NCBI GenBank assembly: GCA_964369315.1
Contig: CAYJEJ010000001.1
Location: 62,001 to 126,000, forward strand
Length of the DNA: 64,000 bases
Direction of reading: 5' to 3'
DNA from: CAYJEJ01 sp964369315
GTDB lineage: Bacteria; Pseudomonadota; Alphaproteobacteria; UBA3830; JAIRWN01
Shown: positions 9,450-18,464 of the stretch, one piece after another
Layout: the number at the start of each line of letters is the position of its first letter
How positions within the stretch are numbered: the stretch's first letter is position 1
The notes under the pieces: generated by a model
Databases searched by the model: none
The model's input: the letters and a program-made list of their open reading frames with translations, nothing else
Told to the model about the DNA's origin: nothing
Made by a program: the position numbers and the translations under genes

Positions 9450-11270
9450 TTATTTTTTCATAAATAATTTTTCTATCTCAGCGATTTTCACGGTAATATA
9501 AGTTGGTCGACCGTGGTTACACTGCCCAGTATTTTCATGATTTTCAATAGATTTAATGATGTCGCCCATTTGGTCTTGTGACAGCCGGTGTGCACCACGA
9601 ATACTCGAGTGGCAGGCAAGCGAGGCTAGTTTTTTGAAAAGATTGTCTTCTATTACGTGGGTTAAATTTTCTTGTTGTTCATTTTGAATCGCTTGAATGA
9701 CATGTGAAATTAAGCTTTCAGGCGGGACTGTATCAATAACATTTACGGGTAAATATCTTAAAATTAAGCGAGTGCGGTCAAACTTATCAAGACCAATACC
9801 GACGCTTTGTAATAGTGTTTTGTTTTCTATTATTAACTGAACAGATTCTTCAGATGTGTCGATAATTATAGGGGTTAAGAATTGCTGGGTTGCAAGGTTA
9901 TTGTTTTTCAGGTCTTTTTTAAACCTTTCATATAATATTCTTTCTTGAGCGGCATGTTGGTCGATGATATGCAGGGCGTTGTCAGTTTGCGTTAATATAT
10001 AGCGTCCAATTAACTGACCAATTGGGACGCCTAAAAACCCGCTGTCTTCTGGTTCCAGTAGGGATTTTTGTGTTGATATTGCGGGGTCTTTTTTCTCGCT
10101 TTTATTTTGAGGGGTTGGGGTTTTTGGAGATTTATCAATTTCGCCCAAATAAAAGCTTTGAGGTTTTGCAGGTTCATAGAACACAGGTGCGGGGTTAATC
10201 TTCGCGGATTGAGTATTTAATGTGGGCGGTTTAACTGCTATTTTATCAATTAACGCAGAGCCCAGAAAAGACGATGTGCGGTTAGTAAACGGCGACACGG
10301 CGGATTTAATGGCTTTTATTATGTTGCTTTTGATTTTCTCTGTGTACTTAAACCTTACTTCCGTTTTCGCGGGGTGAGTGTTAACGTCAATATCATGATT
10401 TGGCACTGTAATAAAGATAATTGCCGTTGGATATCTTCCCATAGGGGTGAGGTCTTTATAGGCGATATTTATGGTGCTTGTTAAGGTTTTGTCTTTTATC
10501 GGACGATTGTTTACGAACACGTGCTGTTGAGCCGTGCTGGTCGAGTTTGCTGTGGGCAGGCTTGAAAAACCAGTGATTTTAATATCATCTTCAACAAAAT
10601 CGATAGCACACAGATTTTCAAAACTTTTCTCTCCGATTATATCGCTGATGCGTTGTGCAACTGAGGTTGTTTTTTCTATATTTAAATAGGTCTTATCATC
10701 CCCAATAAATTTGAAACTAACGTTATTATTCGCCATTGCCAAATTTTTCACGGTCAAGATACATTGGAAAAACTCGGTTGCATCAGTCTTTAAAAACTTT
10801 AGCCGAGCTGGAGTAGCAAAAAACAGGTCTCGCACTTCAATATATGTGCCGTGGTTTGCCTTTGCAATTGGGCTAACTTCGAACTCTTCTGAGCCGTTCA
10901 CATCGAGTTGCCAACCATTTGGTTCATCTTCAGTCCAAGCTTTGATTGATAATCGCGATATAGAGCTTATTGCCGCCAAAGCCTCTCCCCTAAAGCCAAA
11001 GCTTGATATGTTATTTAGATTTAAATCAGGGATTTTTGAGGTGGCGTGTCTCTTAATCGACATAAAAATGTCTTCTTTATGCATTCCACAACCATTATCT
11101 CGGACGCTTATGAATGTTTTACCTGCATTTAATAGCTTAATTTCGATGGTGTCCGCACCGCTGTCTATTGAGTTTTCTACCAGTTCTTTGATTACAGATG
11201 CGGGTCTTTCAACAACCTCTCCAGCGGATATCTGGTTAATAATGTTTTGCGGTAAAAGGCGGATACTCAT
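9450..11270 (-). CDS. mutL: DNA mismatch repair protein MutL
   Basis: Mismatch-repair matchmaker of 606 residues. The N-terminal GHKL ATPase has ELVENSIDSGAD, DNGCGM and FGFRGEALAAI. The C-terminal dimerisation domain carries IIDQHAAQERILYE, which fits the DQHA-x2-E-x4-E metal site of endonuclease-proficient MutL, plus ACHSSIR and CNHGRPT. It should therefore nick DNA itself, as in bacteria without MutH. A flexible linker (about residues 330-410) rich in Pro, Lys and Ser joins the two halves. Its start overlaps the end of pgi by 4 bp, so the two genes are co-transcribed. Confidence 0.96.
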   Translation of the reverse strand: MSIRLLPQNIINQISAGEVVERPASVIKELVENSIDSGADTIEIKLLNAGKTFISVRDNGCGMHKEDIFMSIKRHATSKIPDLNLNNISSFGFRGEALAAISSISRLSIKAWTEDEPNGWQLDVNGSEEFEVSPIAKANHGTYIEVRDLFFATPARLKFLKTDATEFFQCILTVKNLAMANNNVSFKFIGDDKTYLNIEKTTSVAQRISDIIGEKSFENLCAIDFVEDDIKITGFSSLPTANSTSTAQQHVFVNNRPIKDKTLTSTINIAYKDLTPMGRYPTAIIFITVPNHDIDVNTHPAKTEVRFKYTEKIKSNIIKAIKSAVSPFTNRTSSFLGSALIDKIAVKPPTLNTQSAKINPAPVFYEPAKPQSFYLGEIDKSPKTPTPQNKSEKKDPAISTQKSLLEPEDSGFLGVPIGQLIGRYILTQTDNALHIIDQHAAQERILYERFKKDLKNNNLATQQFLTPIIIDTSEESVQLIIENKTLLQSVGIGLDKFDRTRLILRYLPVNVIDTVPPESLISHVIQAIQNEQQENLTHVIEDNLFKKLASLACHSSIRGAHRLSQDQMGDIIKSIENHENTGQCNHGRPTYITVKIAEIEKLFMKK

Positions 11271-12529
11271 TTTCGGGTTAAAATCTCCTTGAAAATACGT
11301 TTACTATTTTCTACTGCAGGTTGGTCAAATGCATTCACTTTCATTATATCAGCTGTAATGACTACTTCTAGTATAAAATATGCCATTAATTGTCCCAAGG
11401 CACGTTCATTCAGTTCCGCCAGCTCAATAGTCAACACTTGTCTCTTCGCTTGGATGAGCGACATTGTGGTCGCATCCCTTTCAGCGTTAAATATGTCGCC
11501 AAGACAATGACCGTTTAGGTAAGATGCGAGTGCGGAATGTGGGATGTGGTTAATCGACCGATTAACATTATCATATATGTTTTTGTTCATGCCAATGACT
11601 GTAAAAATCTTATCGTTTTCGCCATCTAAATAGAGTTGTAATTGGCTGTGTTGGTCGACAGTTCCCTTCGCGATTAATGGCGTGCTACCCAGCCCATCTT
11701 TGCCCAAACTTTCTGCCCAGAGCTGTGAAAACCATTTTCCAAATAGCCCTAGGGCGTCACAATAGTGCATTAATACATGGGAGTTTATTTTATACGGGTT
11801 GTTGGACGTTACTCTTTTTGCGATTGCTAAAATGCTTAAAGCTAGCTCACTTTTTTTATTGGATTTTAATTCATTAATCACATCAAATGCACCCCTGTGA
11901 AAGGCTTGCACATCTAGACCTGTCAAGACGGCAGGCAAAGTGCCAACAATTGAAAAAACTGAAAATCTCCCCCCCACATCAAATGGATGGGCAAGTGTTT
12001 TGATGTCATAGTCGATGGCTATTTGCGTTAATGATGAATCTTTGGGCTCTGTTAAGATTAATAATTTTTCTTTTATTTCTTGTTTGCTTAAGCCATTTTC
12101 TAGAAGCCAATCGATTACTATTGATGTTTGGCATATTGTTTCGGGGGTCTGACCAGATTTGCTGATGGCGATAAACACTGTGTCTTGGAAAGGCGTGTTC
12201 TTGAGTAAAACATGCATCTCTATCGGGTCGATGTTTTCCCAAAAATCTAATTCAGGGGCATTATTAATTGTCTGGGAATATTTTTTTAATGCACACAGGG
12301 CTTGCCCGCCTAAGCTTGACCCACCAGTACCCAATACAACGAATTTTTTCACGTTTTTAAATGATTTTGCTATATCTTTTGATGTTTGAATGTTCTCTTG
12401 GGAATATTCGAGCGTTTTTAGACCAGCCGGTAACTCTGTTGAGGTGTATTTATTAATTAAATCTATATCGGATTGATTGAGAGTAATATTACCGCCGTCA
12501 AACATCGAGCCGCCAAATACCTGAAACAT
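11267..12529 (-). CDS. pgi: Glucose-6-phosphate isomerase
   Basis: Interconverts glucose-6-phosphate and fructose-6-phosphate. The 420 residues represent the shorter bacterial form; E. coli Pgi is about 549. Motifs seen: LGTGGSSLGGQAL (phosphate binding), AISKSGQTPET, the catalytic-glutamate region LWAESLGKDG, and VDQHSQLQLYLDG. AAAGGGA upstream of the ATG at 12529 is a good ribosome-binding site. It forms an operon with mutL (4-bp overlap). Confidence 0.93.
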   Translation of the reverse strand: MFQVFGGSMFDGGNITLNQSDIDLINKYTSTELPAGLKTLEYSQENIQTSKDIAKSFKNVKKFVVLGTGGSSLGGQALCALKKYSQTINNAPELDFWENIDPIEMHVLLKNTPFQDTVFIAISKSGQTPETICQTSIVIDWLLENGLSKQEIKEKLLILTEPKDSSLTQIAIDYDIKTLAHPFDVGGRFSVFSIVGTLPAVLTGLDVQAFHRGAFDVINELKSNKKSELALSILAIAKRVTSNNPYKINSHVLMHYCDALGLFGKWFSQLWAESLGKDGLGSTPLIAKGTVDQHSQLQLYLDGENDKIFTVIGMNKNIYDNVNRSINHIPHSALASYLNGHCLGDIFNAERDATTMSLIQAKRQVLTIELAELNERALGQLMAYFILEVVITADIMKVNAFDQPAVENSKRIFKEILTRK

Positions 12530-12643
12530 TTGATTTCCCTTTAAAATTAAGAATTGTTTTTTAAATTATCATTTATCGTATTGTTTTTATATAGTTCTTT
12601 ACTTAATTCAGACGGTATTTTATAACGAACATGGTCGTTTATA

Positions 12644-14056
12644 TTGTCGATTAAACTGAAAGGGAATAAGACGTCTTTGATTATTAAACAGCTTCAATCC
12701 TTTATAAAAAATAAAGCCTCATCTGAAGGGTCATTTCTGAACCCTACAGTGTTTTCCACAATTTTTGTGGGGTTTGCTGCGGGGCTTCCTTTTTTGATGA
12801 ATTTAAGCTTATTAGATATATGGTTAAAACAGTCAGGCGTTTCCCTTAGTATTATAGGTGCATTTGCTATATGCAATTGGCCTTTTACGTTCAAATTTTT
12901 GTTATCGCCATTTGTTGATAAACTAAATTTCCCATATTTTTCACGTAAATTCGGTCAAAAAAAAGGTTGGATACTGGCGAGTCAAATAATAATATTTTTT
13001 GGTTTGTGCGGTCTTGCTTTTTCTCGTCCAGATAAAAACTTAATACCAGTTGCGGTGATGTCGTTATTGATATCTTTTGCATATGGTTGTCAGGGGGTGG
13101 CGTTGTATTCATATCAAATTGATAAGATGGGTGCAAAATCTGTGGGACCACGTGCGAGCATGGTCACGTTTGGTTTTCGAATTGGTATGTTAACTGCCAG
13201 TAGTGGTGGTTTGTATCTGTCATATTACTTTGGTTGGCGTTTTACGTATATCGCCTTGGCTTTTGCTGTGTTAATAAGCACGGTGCCAATTGCTTTAATG
13301 CCAGAGCCAATAGGAAGAGCTTGTAAAGAGCGACGTGTTTTTGAACTGATTTCTTATAAATTCAAACATAAGTTCGCAGATTCTAAAATGTTAAAACTGA
13401 GAGGACTTGTTTTAGAATGTTTCATCTGCCCGATGGCTTCTTTTAAGCGTCACCCAGATTGGCTTTGGTTTTTGTTCATTATCGCAACATTTAGAATTGG
13501 CGATGCCATGGCTCATAAGATGGCGAAACCGATGTATCTGGATGTTGGATTTTCACCGATTGAAATTGCAAACATAGTTACGACCTATGGAATGTTCACA
13601 ACAACAGCGGGCGGTTTTATTGGCGGGATTTTAACCAGAAAACTTGGTCTGTTTCCAGTGATGTTTTTTGTCGGCAGCCTGCATGCCATTATGACAGTCA
13701 TGTATATAGTTGTTTATTTTGTGGGTTATAATGTCTCGATGCTCTATTTTGCAATTTCGGCAGAAAATTTAACTGGAGGGATGGTCTCGGTTGGATTCAT
13801 GTCAATGTTATATAGCTTGTGTCGTAGGGGGTATCCTGCAACCCAGTTTGCCCTCTTGTGGGCGATATATGACGTTTGCGGAATTATTTCGCGGGCACTA
13901 TCTGGCGTCATGGTTGACCATTTGGGATGGGTGAATTTTTACTTGGTTGTTTTTTTCATTTCTATGCCAAGCTTATGGGCGGTTCGAAACCTTTCCAAAA
14001 GGAATGTGAGCCTATTCACACAGGACTATGTCAAAAGCAAAGATAACAAAAATTAA
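12644..14056 (+). CDS. MFS permease, AmpG-like (muropeptide transporter)
   Basis: Polytopic membrane protein of 470 residues with about 12-14 hydrophobic helices. The first core block (VFSTIFVGFAAGLPF, then SIIGAFAICNWPFTFKF) resembles AmpG, which imports anhydro-muropeptides for cell-wall recycling. No ATG is available near the 5' end: TTG at 12644 gives the longest form. TTG at 12677 has a better-placed AGGGA and may be the true start. Its 3' end overlaps the convergent chpT-like gene by 4 bp. AmpG is the likeliest family by motif, but the substrate is not proven. Confidence 0.78.
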   Translation: MSIKLKGNKTSLIIKQLQSFIKNKASSEGSFLNPTVFSTIFVGFAAGLPFLMNLSLLDIWLKQSGVSLSIIGAFAICNWPFTFKFLLSPFVDKLNFPYFSRKFGQKKGWILASQIIIFFGLCGLAFSRPDKNLIPVAVMSLLISFAYGCQGVALYSYQIDKMGAKSVGPRASMVTFGFRIGMLTASSGGLYLSYYFGWRFTYIALAFAVLISTVPIALMPEPIGRACKERRVFELISYKFKHKFADSKMLKLRGLVLECFICPMASFKRHPDWLWFLFIIATFRIGDAMAHKMAKPMYLDVGFSPIEIANIVTTYGMFTTTAGGFIGGILTRKLGLFPVMFFVGSLHAIMTVMYIVVYFVGYNVSMLYFAISAENLTGGMVSVGFMSMLYSLCRRGYPATQFALLWAIYDVCGIISRALSGVMVDHLGWVNFYLVVFFISMPSLWAVRNLSKRNVSLFTQDYVKSKDNKN

Positions 14057-14634
14057 TGGCTTATTATAATTTCAATTTTTGATGGCTCGTCTTTGTTGAC
14101 TAGGATATCTATCGCGTTTTGGTTCAAATATATCAATAAATAAGATGCAATCGCGTTTTTTGAAGACATGGCATCATCTTTATTAAGAAGCTTTTGTATC
14201 TCGGCGGATGATATGTTTCCTGAATCAGTCATTATTGAAATTTGATTTTCGTTTAGCAAATTTAGTTGGATATGACCATTTTTATTGGTGCAGTTAATCA
14301 GTATTAATGACATTAAGTAAACAACCTTGAGCACTTTTTTCGGAGTATTATCTAGGCTATGGTTGAGGGCGATATCTTTATTTTTTGCAAAAGCTGAAAG
14401 TATCTTCAATGTCTGTTCCAGTGACATATCTTCCGTGCAGAGGGCTCTGAACACATCTATGGTGTTTACAGCTTTTTGATATCCCATATTGATAAGCGGC
14501 GTTATTTCATCAAAGTTTTCGGGGTTGAGGACTTCAACGCCGAGGTTTATTGACCCTATGGGGGATGACATGTCGTGGCAAAGGCGAGCAATCATCACGT
14601 TGAGAATATCTAGGGTATTGTCGGTTTTATTCAT
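14053..14634 (-). CDS. chpT: ChpT-like histidine phosphotransferase
   Basis: Phosphotransferase of 193 residues that in the Caulobacter-type pathway relays phosphate from CckA to CtrA and CpdR. The helical hairpin has the conserved phospho-site IARLCHDMSSPIGSINLG with His20. The C-terminal half is a degenerate ATPase-like domain without nucleotide boxes, as in ChpT. It is the last gene of the dusB/Fis-like/ntrY/ntrX operon and overlaps ntrX by 8 bp. In most alphaproteobacteria I know, chpT is not in the ntr operon, so a link to NtrYX signalling is possible. Family call from the His motif and length. Confidence 0.8.
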   Translation of the reverse strand: MNKTDNTLDILNVMIARLCHDMSSPIGSINLGVEVLNPENFDEITPLINMGYQKAVNTIDVFRALCTEDMSLEQTLKILSAFAKNKDIALNHSLDNTPKKVLKVVYLMSLILINCTNKNGHIQLNLLNENQISIMTDSGNISSAEIQKLLNKDDAMSSKNAIASYLLIYLNQNAIDILVNKDEPSKIEIIISH

Positions 14635-16009
14635 CTATATATCTTCCAATTCCAAGTAACTTTATTTTTCTATGTAAGGCAGAGCGTTCCATCCCAACGA
14701 AATGAGCTGTTTTTGAAACGTTCCCTAAAAACCTGCTTATCTGCATAGTGAGGTATTCCTTTTCGAATTCGTCACGTGCCTCTTTCAGTGGAAGACCAAT
14801 AGTTTTGTCCAAACTAAATTGACCGTGCAGTTTTTCAGACTGGCGAAGCTCTGGGGGCAACATGTCGGCACAGATGGTCTCGCTGTCGCTTCCATCACTC
14901 ATTATCAACGCCCACTCTATTACATTTCTGAGTTGTCGAACGTTTCCAGGCCAATCATAAATTAATAATATAGACATCGCCTCTTCATCCATCTTCTTTG
15001 AAGGAAGACCAAAAAAATCTTGAGCATGTGTTAAGAAAAATTCTGCTATATATTCTATGTCCGTTCGGCGGTCTTTAATCGGGGGAATGACAATTGGCAC
15101 GACGTTCAACCGATAAAGCAACTCTTCCTTAAATTTACCATCTGCCACTAGCGAATTAATATCTTGAGATGTCGAGCTAACAATCCTTGCTTTCAGTTCG
15201 ATGGTTTGAACTCCGCCAACTCTTTTATATGCGTTATTTTGCAAAATGCGAATCATCTTTGTTTGCATTTCTAGGGGTAGTTCGGTGATATCTTCTAATA
15301 ATAATGTGCCAGAGCGAACGCTTCCAAATACGCCCTCGGTTAAGATTTCGCCCTTTTCATTTTCTTCTCCAAAAAGCTCTTTTTCAAGCATGTTTGCGTT
15401 AATACCAGAACAGCTAAAAGCTATAAACGGTTCATTCTTTCTGTTTGATAGGTTGTGCAGTTCGACAGCCAATACCTCACTGCCAACACCAACACCGCCA
15501 TGTATCAAAACGCGACTATTGGTTTCAGCAACTTTTTTCAGTAAGTTTTTTATTTGTAAGATTTCGTTGGAACACCCAAGGAGCTGAGTGTCTTGCCCTA
15601 TCCTCTTTTTGAGTTTTAAATTTTCTTGATTGAGTAATGAGGTCTCAACAGCACGTTTTACAGCGAGTAATAACCTGTCAATGACAAATGGTTTTTCAAT
15701 AAATTCATACGCTCCCCTACGCGTTGCTTCTATTGCAATGTCGATTGTGCCATGACCAGATATCATAATTATTGGCAGGTTTGGGTGTTCTGATTTGATT
15801 TTTTCTAATATTTCTATTCCGCCAGATTCATTATCCCCTATCCATAAATCTAGCAAAATTACTGTTGGGACAGATTCTTTTATGAGTGTTAAGGCGGTTG
15901 GTTCATCAGGTGCTTGTCTTACACTATATCCTTCATCACCGAGGATGTCGGCAATGATTTTCCTGATTTCTAGTTCATCATCTATGACCAGTATGTCTTG
16001 TTTTAACAT
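14627..16009 (-). CDS. ntrX: NtrX-type response regulator with degenerate AAA+ domain
   Basis: Response regulator of 460 residues: receiver (phospho-Asp54 in ILLDLW, Ser84, Lys106), central AAA+ domain (about 140-370) and C-terminal Fis-type DNA-binding helix-turn-helix (about 415-455). The partner kinase NtrY lies immediately upstream. The AAA+ domain looks inactive. The Walker A Lys is Ser177 (GGVGVGSE), the GAFTGA loop for sigma-54 contact is absent in residues 217-230, and Walker B reads LLLED, not the usual LxLDE. The DRRTDI segment is retained. It therefore probably acts as a phosphorylation-controlled DNA binder with sigma-70, not as a sigma-54 activator. Confidence 0.9.
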   Translation of the reverse strand: MLKQDILVIDDELEIRKIIADILGDEGYSVRQAPDEPTALTLIKESVPTVILLDLWIGDNESGGIEILEKIKSEHPNLPIIMISGHGTIDIAIEATRRGAYEFIEKPFVIDRLLLAVKRAVETSLLNQENLKLKKRIGQDTQLLGCSNEILQIKNLLKKVAETNSRVLIHGGVGVGSEVLAVELHNLSNRKNEPFIAFSCSGINANMLEKELFGEENEKGEILTEGVFGSVRSGTLLLEDITELPLEMQTKMIRILQNNAYKRVGGVQTIELKARIVSSTSQDINSLVADGKFKEELLYRLNVVPIVIPPIKDRRTDIEYIAEFFLTHAQDFFGLPSKKMDEEAMSILLIYDWPGNVRQLRNVIEWALIMSDGSDSETICADMLPPELRQSEKLHGQFSLDKTIGLPLKEARDEFEKEYLTMQISRFLGNVSKTAHFVGMERSALHRKIKLLGIGRYIDE

Positions 16010-16021
16010 TATTAACTGTCC

Positions 16022-18226
16022 TCAGCTGTCATTTTGTTTCTTCGGCAGAGACATGGTTAACCGAGCCCCGCCCTCAGACCTGTTTTCAAGGGATAAATCT
16101 CCGCCGTGGTCGAGGATAATTTTTTTCACTATCGAAAGACCAAGACCAGAACCGTTTTTTGTAAGTGTTACATATGGGTCAGTGAGCTTATCAATGTATC
16201 CATCAGGAAAACCAGGTCCATTATCTTCTATAATCATTAAAACTTCATCTTTTTTTTCAAGAATGTTGCCAAGTATTTCTGGTGTTTTACTAAACCCATC
16301 AACACCGCGAATGGCGTTAATTGAATTAATTATGACATTACAAACCGCTTGATGTAACATTCTTGCATCTCCATCGATGGTCAGTGTAGCATATTTGCAA
16401 TTGTTTTTGAATATGATGTCGGTATTAGCTGCTTGATGAAAAAATAACGCATCCTCAAAAGTAGAGACTAAGTTAAAGTTATTAAAAACGGGGTCTGGAA
16501 GTCTTGCAAACAAACTAAACTCATCTGTCAGCCTTCGTATGTCGTCAACTTGGTCTATGATAGTGCTTATTAATTTAGAGAAAGTATCCTCATTTTCAGA
16601 GATTTGATTTTTATATTTTCTCTTCAGTCTTTCTGCCGCAAGTTGGATGGGGGTCAGTGGATTTTTGATTTCATGTGCGACCCTACGAGCCACGTCAGAC
16701 CAAGCAGCTTTTTTTTGTGCCACGAAAAGGTCTGTCAGGTCATCAACAGTGACCACATATGTTTTTTGTCCTCCACCCTGTTCTAATGCAACCCTGATGA
16801 ACAAGAAACAGTGTTTCTCTTTTATCTTGATTTGTAGTTCTGTTTCATAAACTTCTTTTTTATTTAACCTATCAACTTCGAGCAAGATTTCATTAAGCTC
16901 AGGAAATATTTTATAAACGGGTTTTCCCACATATTGATTAATATCAGTGTGAAATAAAGAGTTGATAGATTTGTTCGCAAGGACTATTTTCTTTGCACTA
17001 TCTAAACTCAAAATGCCAGATGAAACGCTTGATAAAACGTTTTCGGTGAATTTTTGCCGAATGTGGAGCTCAGAGTTAGTATCTTCCAATTGCTTTTTTT
17101 GAAAAACTAGCCCGTTCACCATCTGGTTGAACACTTTGCCGAGCATCCCGAGTTCTTCCTGAGATTTATTATTAGTTTCAGGGACGCGGGCGTTTAAGTC
17201 GCCATTATTGATTTTTTCAGCAGCATTTATCAAACGACTGATGGGTTTGATGAGTTGCCAAGACGTTGTTAACGCAACGCTAATCGCAGCGAGTAAGAGC
17301 AAACAACCCAAGACCAAAAAGACTAATATAAAACTTGCTTCAAGGTGCCATCTTTTTCCTTGAATTTCTTCATATTGCTGGACGGTGTTTTTCGTTTTTT
17401 CCATATATTCCAGCACGGACACATCAAGTGGTCGACCAACCAAAATAAAAAATGTTTGCGACCCAATTTCAGTAGCAATCAAAGCCCTAACAAACCGATA
17501 GTCTGTTCCGCTGATTAGGACTATTTTCTTCTGCAACGCTTTTTCTAGGTCATAGGTGTTAATGGGGGCAAATTCTGCCGCAAAGCTAAATTTTGACCTT
17601 GCAAATATGGTCAAAGACCTGTCAAACACAACGATATCTGCGAGGGATTTAAGAGCAGCTAACTGAGAGATGAAGTTATTGCGAGCTTCTTCTGAGCTAT
17701 AAAGCCCAGGCATTTGATGTGTGACGATGAACGAGACTGCGTTGGCATCGTTTATAATATTTTTTTGATGTTCTTTTAAGTAAGACTCAGCAACCTGTCT
17801 CGCTGTTGTGAGTGCAATATGGTTTCTTTTTGTGAACCAAGTTTCTATTTCCCCATGAAAAAATGTCGCGGCAAATATAATCATCGTTAAGCAAGGGAAA
17901 ATCGCTAAAAACGAAAACGTTGAAATAAGCTTTGTTTGAAGGCGGGAACCAGCAACGCCTCGACGTTTTTCTGCCCATAAGTCGGCTAACTTTTGTCCCA
18001 CGGTGAATGCTGTTATCAAAAAAATCGCTATATCAATATATATTAGGGTAAAATCACCACTTTTTGAGAGTATGCCGCCATGATTTTTAAATGATAAATA
18101 GGTCAGAACACACGCCCCCAGTGCCAATATAAAAATGAGATAAGAGGAAAACTTGCGGAGTGTGGGGTTATAATACGCCGCTCTTAGATGTGAATATATC
18201 TTTGAGAAAAGATGATTATTTTGCAC
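16022..18226 (-). CDS. ntrY: NtrY-type membrane sensor histidine kinase
   Basis: Sensor kinase of 734 residues. The N-terminal membrane region has several helices (about 25-45, 55-75, 95-120 and 300-325) and an extracytoplasmic loop. A HAMP domain (LIKPISRLINAAEKINNGDL) and a PAS domain follow. The catalytic core is intact: phospho-His518 in VAHEIKNPLTPIQ, N-box VCNVIINSINAI, EDNGPGFPDG, and GSGLGLSIVKKIILDHGG. It phosphorylates NtrX, encoded 12 bp downstream. In other alphaproteobacteria NtrYX responds to redox/oxygen, nitrogen and envelope conditions; the signal here is unknown. Its start overlaps the Fis-like gene by 11 bp. Confidence 0.93.
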   Translation of the reverse strand: MQNNHLFSKIYSHLRAAYYNPTLRKFSSYLIFILALGACVLTYLSFKNHGGILSKSGDFTLIYIDIAIFLITAFTVGQKLADLWAEKRRGVAGSRLQTKLISTFSFLAIFPCLTMIIFAATFFHGEIETWFTKRNHIALTTARQVAESYLKEHQKNIINDANAVSFIVTHQMPGLYSSEEARNNFISQLAALKSLADIVVFDRSLTIFARSKFSFAAEFAPINTYDLEKALQKKIVLISGTDYRFVRALIATEIGSQTFFILVGRPLDVSVLEYMEKTKNTVQQYEEIQGKRWHLEASFILVFLVLGCLLLLAAISVALTTSWQLIKPISRLINAAEKINNGDLNARVPETNNKSQEELGMLGKVFNQMVNGLVFQKKQLEDTNSELHIRQKFTENVLSSVSSGILSLDSAKKIVLANKSINSLFHTDINQYVGKPVYKIFPELNEILLEVDRLNKKEVYETELQIKIKEKHCFLFIRVALEQGGGQKTYVVTVDDLTDLFVAQKKAAWSDVARRVAHEIKNPLTPIQLAAERLKRKYKNQISENEDTFSKLISTIIDQVDDIRRLTDEFSLFARLPDPVFNNFNLVSTFEDALFFHQAANTDIIFKNNCKYATLTIDGDARMLHQAVCNVIINSINAIRGVDGFSKTPEILGNILEKKDEVLMIIEDNGPGFPDGYIDKLTDPYVTLTKNGSGLGLSIVKKIILDHGGDLSLENRSEGGARLTMSLPKKQNDS

Positions 18227-18464
18227 GGTTTAATCCCATTATTTTTGAGTTTAGGGTGTTTCTATTAATGCCTAATATTTTTGCTGCTTTCGAGCGGTTG
18301 CCACCAGTATATTCTAGCGTTTTTTTAATTAACGTTTGTTCAACCTCGTGAATAACCAGACTGAATAAATGAGACTTGGGTTCATTGGGGTTAATTTTGC
18401 GGAAATAAATTTCCATTTGTTGGTTCAGCACTTCAGAAAGGCTGGTGGTTTTGTCTTTATCCAT
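18216..18464 (-). CDS. Stand-alone Fis-type DNA-binding protein, remnant of NtrC C-terminus
   Basis: An 82-residue protein consisting almost only of a Fis/NtrC-type helix-turn-helix (TGGNRSKAAKILGINRNTLNSKI). The preceding part (VLNQQMEIYFRKINPNEP, then VIHEVEQTLIKKTLEY) follows the C-terminal end of alphaproteobacterial NtrC. It sits between dusB and ntrY, where ntrB-ntrC are found in the usual dusB-ntrBC-ntrYX order. The simplest reading is that ntrB and the receiver/AAA+ parts of ntrC were deleted, leaving the DNA-binding domain with a new start. It overlaps both neighbours (8 and 11 bp) and is therefore likely translated. Target sites are unknown. Confidence 0.8.
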   Translation of the reverse strand: MDKDKTTSLSEVLNQQMEIYFRKINPNEPKSHLFSLVIHEVEQTLIKKTLEYTGGNRSKAAKILGINRNTLNSKIMGLNRAK

